A stretch of 64,000 nt of DNA, taken from NCBI RefSeq assembly GCF_963678635.1, contig NC_087065.1:66807374-66871373 (forward strand). Direction: 5' to 3'. Both the position numbers and the translations under genes were made by a program. Shown in pieces: positions 56,112 to 64,000 of this stretch. Positions within the stretch are counted from its first letter, which is position 1. Each line of letters starts with the position of its first letter. Source of the DNA: Symsagittifera roscoffensis. Lineage: Eukaryota; Xenacoelomorpha; Acoela; Convolutidae. The notes under the pieces were generated by a model. It saw nothing but the letters and a program-made list of their open reading frames with translations, made no database searches and had not been told where the DNA came from.

Positions 56112-59100
56112 TTCTGATGTATGTTGTATTGGTGGACCTGGCTTATTGAGAAGTTGTATACGTATCCTGATAAGGGTTTTAGATGTTTTCGCTCTTGGTT
56201 TTATAAGTATAATTTCGATTTCTGGAATTGTCACGTGGTCTTTTGTGATTATTTTTTTAGTTTGATCTATTGTTTGAATAGTTTCGTACAATGGATCAAA
56301 CGATACATCTGAGTTAATCTTGTAATGAACGGTTCATACCTCCGATTAAACCATTAGTCCATGTGGCAAGAGATGTAGAGATGTTCGGGGTTTATGTTTG
56401 ATAATAAAGATGGCACAATGTGATGATTTCATTATTTATGAATTCAGTTCCATTATTTGTTACAAGGATTTATGGTAATCCAAATTTTGCTACCCAGTGT
56501 TCTTAGAGTGTTGTATATGCGTAATAAGCATCACAAGGAAGTACAGGATTGAGGGCTACGTAGTGAGTAAATGCATCAAGTATAACCATTATATATGAGT
56601 TACTTTCTGATGAGGATGATATTGGTCCTTTTGTGTCAAACGAGGTTCTGTCGTTAAAATATAAACTTTGTCGTTTAAAGTATTGTTTTTCTGCTATTTG
56701 TTTCTAATGTGGATATGGATTTTTCTTTTGGCATGTTAAGCAGTCGTTACATAGTACTTTAATCCAAATTGATGCATTTGGAAAGTAAACGTTTTGGATA
56801 AAAATTGAGTATGTTTTTTCTGATCCTGCATATCCTTTTGTACTTAGGGAATGTGAAATGTGAAATGATATGAGCATCATACCTAATGATAGACAAGGTT
56901 TTTTATTTCAGATGTTTGGTATTCCGGATTATCGGTGTTCTCGTCTATAGATAGCTTATTAAGTTTTCTGAAGGTTAGAAGAAATTTTTTGTTCCTAAAG
57001 TTGTGATATTTGACTTTACGGGTTTTGTTTTATAATTGTGCCAAGATGTTGGTTGTCTGATAACTGTGTCAAGATTTAGATTTTTCTGTAGTAGTTTCAG
57101 TGTCTTTTTTTCTGTGGCTGATAGAAAACCATTTTTAATTTTTGAAAGAGGTTGAATATCTAGAGGGTCATGTAGGTTAAAAATTTGGTTTATTGTGTAT
57201 TTTTTTAGTCTAAAGATGGGGGTTCTCAGCAATTTATATGATCAGTTAATTTTTCTTTTTCTACTAAGGGAAATAGGTCTCTCCTATACTTTTTTGTTTA
57301 AGTGATTTTATTTGTGTATTGCTCTTGATCCATGATGAGTATGGTATCGATTTAAATGTAGAGTTTCCTAACAAATCTATTAGATGTAGCATAAGCCATT
57401 GGGCATTTAAGTAGTAGTTCTGCAAACTTTTCAAATTCTGGTTCTATTGTTTGAGAGTGTTCGAAAAGGAACATTGTAAGAATTTTTTGTTGCTTAGTGG
57501 TATACTTTGAAATTTGAAATGTTGATTCAAAAAAAGTTGATTTTGTAAAGAAGTCTTAGTTTCGTTTTTTATCTTTAATTATGTTATTAACTGATAATTC
57601 TTCATTGAGGATTGTTGATTGACATATATCTAATTATTTTAAGATGTTTTTTTTCTATATGCCGTTTCTTCTGTGGGAGAAAATGTTGCTTTGGTTTCAC
57701 AATATCCTAACAGTCCTAGGGGTAAAGTTGTTTTATATGAAGACTTATTGTAAACATTCAAAGAAATTTTGTCTTAATTTGCTTTTTTCGTGTGTGTGAT
57801 AAATGAGATTGTTACTCGGAAAAATTTATGGCTTTGTTTGAACTGAAGGCCGGACATATAAAGTCCTTATTTATTCTGATGTATGTTGTATTGGTGGACC
57901 TGGCTTATTGAGAAGTTGTATACGTATCCTGATAAGGGTTTTAGATGTTTTCGCTCTTGGTTTTATAAGTATAATTTCGATTTCTGGAATTGTCACGTGG
58001 TCTTTTGTGATTATTTTTTTTAGTTTGATCTATTGTTTGAATAGTTTCGTACAATGGATCAAACGATACATCTGAGTTAATCTTGTAATGAACGGTTCAT
58101 ACCTCCGATTAAACCATTAGTCCATGTGGCAAGAGATGTAGAGATGTTCGGGGTTTATGTTTGTAAATAAAGATGGAACACTGTGATGATTTCATTATTT
58201 ATGAATTCAGTTCCATTATCTGTTACAAGGATTTATGGTAATCCAAATTTTGCTATCCAGTGTTCTTAGAGTGTTGTATATGCGTAATAAGCATCACAAG
58301 GAAGTACAGGATTGAGGGCTACGTAGTGAGTAAATGCATCAAGTATAACCATTATATATGAGTTACTTTCTGATGAGGATGATATTGGTCCTTTTGTGTC
58401 AAACGAGGTTCTGTCGTTAAAATATAAACTTTGTCGTTTAAAGTCTTGTTTTTCTGCTATTTGTTTCTAATGTGGATATGGATTTTTCTTTTGGCATGTT
58501 AAGCAGTCGTTACATAGTACTTTAATCCAAATTGATGCATTTGGAAAGTAAAAGTTTTGGATAAAAATTGAGTATGTTTTTTCTGATCCTGCATGTCCTT
58601 TTGTACTTAGGGAATGTGAAATGTGAAATGATATGAGCATCATACCTAATGATAGACAAGGTTTTTTATTTCAGATGTTTGGTATTCCGGATTATCGGTG
58701 TTCTCGTCTATACATAGCTTATTAAGTTTTCTGAAGGTTCGAAGAAATTTTTTGTTCCTAATGTTGTGATATTTGACTTTACGGGTTTTGTTTTATAATT
58801 GTGCCAAGATGTTGGTTGTCTGATAACTGTGTCAAGATTTAGATTTTTCTGTAGTAGTTTCAGTGTCATTTTTTCTGTGGCTGATAGAAAACCATTTTTA
58901 ATTTTTGAAAGAGGTTGAATATCTAGAGGGTCATGTAGGTTAAAAATTTTGTTTATTGTGTATTTTTTTAGTCTAAAGCTGAGGGTTCTCAGCAATTTAT
59001 ATGATCAGTTAATTTTTCTTTTTCTACTAAGGGAAATAGTTCTCTCCTATACTTTTTTGCTTAGGTGATTTTATTTGTGTATTGCTCTTGATCCATTATG

Positions 59101-59635
59101 AGTATGGTATCGATTTAAATGTAGAGTTTCCTAACAAATCTATTAGATATAGCATAAGCCATTGGGCATTTAACTAGTAGTTCTGCAAACTTCTCAAATT
59201 ACATTTCTATTGTTTGAGAGTGTTAGAAAATGAACATTATAATAATTTTCTGTTGCTTAGTGGTATACTTTGAAATTTGAAATAATGATTCAAAATAAGT
59301 TGATTTTGTAAAGAAGTCTGTGTTTCGTTTTTTATCTTTATTTATGTTATTAATTGATAGTTCTTCATTGAGGATTGTTGATTGACATATATCTAATTAT
59401 TTTAAGAAGTTTTTTTCTATATGCTGTTTCTTCTGTGGGAGTAAATATCGCTTTGGTTTCACAATATCCAAACAGTCCTAGGGGTAAAGTTGTTTTATAT
59501 GAAGACTTATTGTATACATTCAAAGAAATTTTGTCTGAGTTTGTTTTTTTCGTGTGTGTGATAAATGAGATCGTTACTCGGAAAAATTTATGGATTTGTT
59601 TGAATTGAAGGCCGGACATATAAAGTCCTTATTTA
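56112..59635 (-). repeat. 3,524-bp higher-order repeat, first copy
   Basis: Units 2 and 3 differ from each other at many sites, but the pair recurs at 59,636-63,159 with essentially the same bases. Three of the longer open frames (56,975-57,232, 58,708-58,995 and 59,365-59,619) recur exactly 3,524 bases later with identical translations; one further frame differs by a single residue. Confidence 0.9.
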
Positions 59636-62600
59636 TTCTGATGTATGTTGTGTTGGTGGACCTGGCTTATTGAGAAGTTGTATACGTATCCTGATAAGGG
59701 TTTTAGATGTTTTCGCTCTTGGTTTTATAAGTATAATTTCGATTTCTGGAATTGTCACGTGGTCTTTTGTGATTATTTTTTTAGTTTGATCTATTGTTTG
59801 AATAGTTTCGTACAATGGATCAAACGATACATCTGAGTTAATCTTGTAATGAACGGTTCATACCTCCGATTAAACCATTAGTCCATGTGGCAAGAGATGT
59901 AGAGATGTTCGGGGTTTATGTTTGATAATAAAGATGGCACAATGTGATGATTTCATTATTTATGAATTCAGTTCCATTATTTGTTACAAGGATTTATGGT
60001 AATCCAAATTTTGCTACCCAGTGTTCTTAGAGTGTTGTATATGCGTAATAAGCATCACAAGGAAGTACAGGATTGAGGGCTACGTAGTGAGTAAATGCAT
60101 CAAGTATAACCATTATATATGAGTTACTTTCTGATGAGGATGATATTGGTCCTTTTGTGTCAAACGAGGTTCTGTCGTTAAAATATAAACTTTGTCGTTT
60201 AAAGTATTGTTTTTCTGCTATTTGTTTCTAATGTGGATATGGATTTTTCTTTTGGCATGTTAAGCAGTCGTTACATAGTACTTTAATCCAAATTGATGCA
60301 TTTGGAAAGTAAACGTTTTGGATAAAAATTGAGTATGTTTTTTCTGATCCTGCATATCCTTTTGTACTTAGGGAATGTGAAATGTGAAATGATATGAGCA
60401 TCATACCTAATGATAGACAAGGTTTTTTATTTCAGATGTTTGGTATTCCGGATTATCGGTGTTCTCGTCTATAGATAGCTTATTAAGTTTTCTGAAGGTT
60501 AGAAGAAATTTTTTGTTCCTAAAGTTGTGATATTTGACTTTACGGGTTTTGTTTTATAATTGTGCCAAGATGTTGGTTGTCTGATAACTGTGTCAAGATT
60601 TAGATTTTTCTGTAGTAGTTTCAGTGTCTTTTTTTCTGTGGCTGATAGAAAACCATTTTTAATTTTTGAAAGAGGTTGAATATCTAGAGGGTCATGTAGG
60701 TTAAAAATTTGGTTTATTGTGTATTTTTTTAGTCTAAAGATGGGGGTTCTCAGCAATTTATATGATCAGTTAATTTTTCTTTTTCTACTAAGGGAAATAG
60801 GTCTCTCCTATACTTTTTTGTTTAAGTGATTTTATTTGTGTATTGCTCTTGATCCATGATGAGTATGGTATCGATTTAAATGTAGAGTTTCCTAACAAAT
60901 CTATTAGATGTAGCATAAGCCATTGGGCATTTAAGTAGTAGTTCTGCAAACTTTTCAAATTCTGGTTCTATTGTTTGAGAGTGTTCGAAAAGGAACATTG
61001 TAAGAATTTTTTGTTGCTTAGTGGTATACTTTGAAATTTGAAATGTTGATTCAAAAAAAGTTGATTTTGTAAAGAAGTCTTAGTTTCGTTTTTTATCTTT
61101 AATTATGTTATTAACTGATAATTCTTCATTGAGGATTGTTGATTGACATATATCTAATTATTTTAAGATGTTTTTTTTCTATATGCCGTTTCTTCTGTGG
61201 GAGAAAATGTTGCTTTGGTTTCACAATATCCTAACAGTCCTAGGGGTAAAGTTGTTTTATATGAAGACTTATTGTAAACATTCAAAGAAATTTTGTCTTA
61301 ATTTGCTTTTTTCGTGTGTGTGATAAATGAGATTGTTACTCGGAAAAATTTATGGCTTTGTTTGAACTGAAGGCCGGACATATAAAGTCCTTATTTATTC
61401 TGATGTATGTTGTATTGGTGGACCTGGCTTATTGAGAAGTTGTATACGTATCCTGATAAGGGTTTTAGATGTTTTCGCTCTTGGTTTTATAAGTATAATT
61501 TCGATTTCTGGAATTGTCACGTGGTCTTTTGTGATTATTTTTTTTAGTTTGATCTATTGTTTGAATAGTTTCGTACAATGGATCAAACGATACATCTGAG
61601 TTAATCTTGTAATGAACGGTTCATACCTCCGATTAAACCATTAGTCCATGTGGCAAGAGATGTAGAGATGTTCGGGGTTTATGTTTGTAAATAAAGATGG
61701 AACACTGTGATGATTTCATTATTTATGAATTCAGTTCCATTATCTGTTACAAGGATTTATGGTAATCCAAATTTTGCTATCCAGTGTTCTTAGAGTGTTG
61801 TATATGCGTAATAAGCATCACAAGGAAGTACAGGATTGAGGGCTACGTAGTGAGTAAATGCATCAAGTATAACCATTATATATGAGTTACTTTCTGATGA
61901 GGATGATATTGGTCCTTTTGTGTCAAACGAGGTTCTGTCGTTAAAATATAAACTTTGTCGTTTAAAGTCTTGTTTTTCTGCTATTTGTTTCTAATGTGGA
62001 TATGGATTTTTCTTTTGGCATGTTAAGCAGTCGTTACATAGTACTTTAATCCAAATTGATGCATTTGGAAAGTAAAAGTTTTGGATAAAAATTGAGTATG
62101 TTTTTTCTGATCCTGCATGTCCTTTTGTACTTAGGGAATGTGAAATGTGAAATGATATGAGCATCATACCTAATGATAGACAAGGTTTTTTATTTCAGAT
62201 GTTTGGTATTCCGGATTATCGGTGTTCTCGTCTATACATAGCTTATTAAGTTTTCTGAAGGTTCGAAGAAATTTTTTGTTCCTAATGTTGTGATATTTGA
62301 CTTTACGGGTTTTGTTTTATAATTGTGCCAAGATGTTGGTTGTCTGATAACTGTGTCAAGATTTAGATTTTTCTGTAGTAGTTTCAGTGTCATTTTTTCT
62401 GTGGCTGATAGAAAACCATTTTTAATTTTTGAAAGAGGTTGAATATCTAGAGGGTCATGTAGGTTAAAAATTTTGTTTATTGTGTATTTTTTTAGTCTAA
62501 AGCTGAGGGTTCTCAGCAATTTATATGATCAGTTAATTTTTCTTTTTCTACTAAGGGAAATAGTTCTCTCCTATACTTTTTTGCTTAGGTGATTTTATTT

Positions 62601-63159
62601 GTGTATTGCTCTTGATCCATTATGAGTATGGTATCGATTTAAATGTAGAGTTTCCTAACAAATCTATTAGATATAGCATAAGCCATTGGGCATTTAACTA
62701 GTAGTTCTGCAAACTTCTCAAATTACATTTCTATTGTTTGAGAGTGTTAGAAAATGAACATTATAATAATTTTCTGTTGCTTAGTGGTATACTTTGAAAT
62801 TTGAAATAATGATTCAAAATAAGTTGATTTTGTAAAGAAGTCTGTGTTTCGTTTTTTATCTTTATTTATGTTATTAATTGATAGTTCTTCATTGAGGATT
62901 GTTGATTGACATATATCTAATTATTTTAAGAAGTTTTTTTCTATATGCTGTTTCTTCTGTGGGAGTAAATATCGCTTTGGTTTCACAATATCCAAACAGT
63001 CCTAGGGGTAAAGTTGTTTTATATGAAGACTTATTGTATACATTCAAAGAAATTTTGTCTGAGTTTGTTTTTTTCGTGTGTGTGATAAATGAGATCGTTA
63101 CTCGGAAAAATTTATGGATTTGTTTGAATTGAAGGCCGGACATATAAAGTCCTTATTTA
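59636..63159 (-). repeat. 3,524-bp higher-order repeat, second copy
   Basis: Units 4 and 5, near-identical to 56,112-59,635. The array ends near 63,340, where the sequence passes into the gag-side flank (TTCGTATTCTTCTATCTG). Confidence 0.9.
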
Positions 63160-63417
63160 TTCTGATGTATGTTGTGTTGGTGGACCTGGCTTATTGAGAA
63201 GTTGTATACGTATCCTGATAAGGGTTTTAGATGTTTTCGCTCTTGGTTTTATAAGTATAATTTCGATTTCTGGAATTGCCACGTGGTCTTTTGTGATTTT
63301 TGTTTTAGTTTGATCTATTGTTTGAATATTTTCGTATTCTTCTATCTGAATTTTGCCTATTTGTATTGTTTGAGTAATTCCTGTTTTGATTACATGAGGA
63401 TTTTCTGAGTTGGTCAT
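63157..63417 (-). pseudogene. Gag/pol linker of the second gypsy element
   Basis: An 86-codon frame begins MTNSENPHVIKTGI and ends in the same IPEIEIILIKPRAKTSKTL segment found in every array unit. It is the only copy attached to its proper upstream sequence, so it marks where the repeated unit was cut from the parent element. Confidence 0.55.
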
Positions 63418-63661
63418 TTGATTATAATCTATTTCGAGAGTTTAAATGAGAACGATTTATTTGTTATTTGAGTAATTACTTCTGTTTGAATTTGATCTTT
63501 AGTATTTAATTCGATTTTGGTTGTTTTGACTGTTTGATCAACTATATCTAATTTGTGAGTTTTTTTATTGATTTTTTTCGATCTGGAGATCTTCCGCGGT
63601 AGTTATTTTGATGAGGTGATTGTTTTCTATAATTATCATAGTTATCTGGGAGTGGTTTTAC
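63418..63661. other. Decayed gag-pol interval
   Basis: It should hold the nucleocapsid end and protease, but no frame longer than a few dozen codons and no CCHC or DTG motif is readable. Confidence 0.4.
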
Positions 63662-63979
63662 CTAAACTTTTTTCTGGTTTCTACGAATTTCGTTGCATAG
63701 ACATCCTTGATGCTGTTTATTTCTTTCAGAATCGACTTTTTTGGAAATTTCCTGTGTTAATCTTTTCCAGTCTGATTTAATATCTATAGTTAAAACTGAA
63801 AACTTTTTTTGGGCTGCGCCATCAAGTGTGGTTTGGATTAGAGCTGTGCGTCTTTGTAACCAGTTAAGATGAGAAGGCGTATTTACTGGTTCAGGTCCTA
63901 CGTTTAAAATTAAATTAGCTGTGACTGCGTTTAAAAAATCTTCTACTGAGTTTTCAGGATTTGTTGCTGTGAATACCAT
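63662..63979 (-). pseudogene. Gag capsid fragment of the second gypsy element
   Basis: A 105-codon frame starts at an ATG near the window edge. It contains VEDFLNAVTANLILNVGPEP, LNWLQRRTALIQTTLDGAAQ and DIKSDWKRLTQEISKK, a segment typical of Ty3/gypsy capsids that share the ALIQ(T/A)xLxGxAQ(K/Q)W motif, here with K in place of W. Different from the gag of the 13,991-26,092 element, so this is a second lineage. The frame ends early, followed by decayed sequence. The N-terminus may extend past the window. Confidence 0.75.
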
Positions 63980-64000
63980 TAGTAGTTTATTAGAACATAT

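Larger units (their letters stand above)
54532..63340 (-). repeat. Tandem array of five 1.76-kb units from a gypsy pol gene
   Basis: The marker GATACATCTGAGTTAATC starts units at 54,532, 56,302, 58,065, 59,826 and 61,589. Each unit, read on the minus strand, holds a pre-RT linker (EIEIILIKPRAKTSKTLI, LPLGLFGYCETKA), a short pre-RT piece (LLLKCPMAYATSNRFV), a jump over the RT/RNase H, an integrase zinc region (HFTFAKYKKT), and the integrase core (SFDTKGPI, VILDAFTHYVALNPV, LVTDNGTEFINNE, TNGLIGGMNRSLQ). All units carry stops. The unit joint fuses the end of the integrase core to the gag/protease-side linker. Confidence 0.9.

Overview
This is AT-rich DNA from an invertebrate animal. The case for an animal is a TRPM-type cation channel whose exons are bounded by TTTCAG-like acceptors, together with introns of several kilobases, a Polinton/adintovirus-type DNA polymerase and two Ty3/gypsy lineages. 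I could not place the species more closely than 'invertebrate metazoan'. Host genes are sparse and most of the window is nested, decayed mobile DNA.

Left part (1-13,990). Two exons of a TRPM channel lie on the minus strand (8,072-8,785 and 3,763-4,934). They cover the C-terminal half of the melastatin homology region up to transmembrane segment S1. The rest of the gene is either outside the window or was not recognised. The introns hold dispersed repeats, including a roughly 0.2 kb inverted pair that brackets the second exon, a three-copy family of about 0.3 kb, and a long foldback at 12.5-12.9 kb.

Centre (13,991-26,092). A 12.1 kb Ty3/gypsy-type LTR retroelement lies on the minus strand, with 1.3 kb LTRs, PBS and polypurine tract. 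It carries gag, protease, RT/RNase H, integrase and an envelope-like gene, followed by two extra downstream ORFs. Gag, pol and env are broken by stops and frameshifts, but the last ORF (15,476-16,117) is fully open. The element is visibly richer in G+C than its surroundings. It sits inside the 3' end of a family B DNA polymerase pseudogene: a 4 bp duplication flanks it, and the polymerase reading frame continues on the other side.

Right-centre (26,093-46,582). The polymerase pseudogene (26,093-29,725) is followed by a plus-strand block derived from the 3' part of a second gypsy element. This composite is duplicated in tandem with a period of 7,149 bp. The second copy is followed by a further, shorter tandem copy with a period of about 4.17 kb, giving a nested array.

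Right part (46,583-64,000). A mostly unique stretch with one good candidate host exon (48,574-48,857) leads to an inverted, diverged copy of the same 3' gypsy block (51.4-52.8 kb). A 200-base assembly gap follows. Next comes a tandem array of five 1.76 kb units made from an internally deleted gypsy pol region. Units 2+3 and 4+5 form a nearly identical 3,524 bp higher-order repeat. The gag of this second gypsy element lies at the right edge (63,662-63,979).

No rRNA, tRNA or CRISPR was recognised. Exon edges and repeat limits were read by eye and may be off by some bases.
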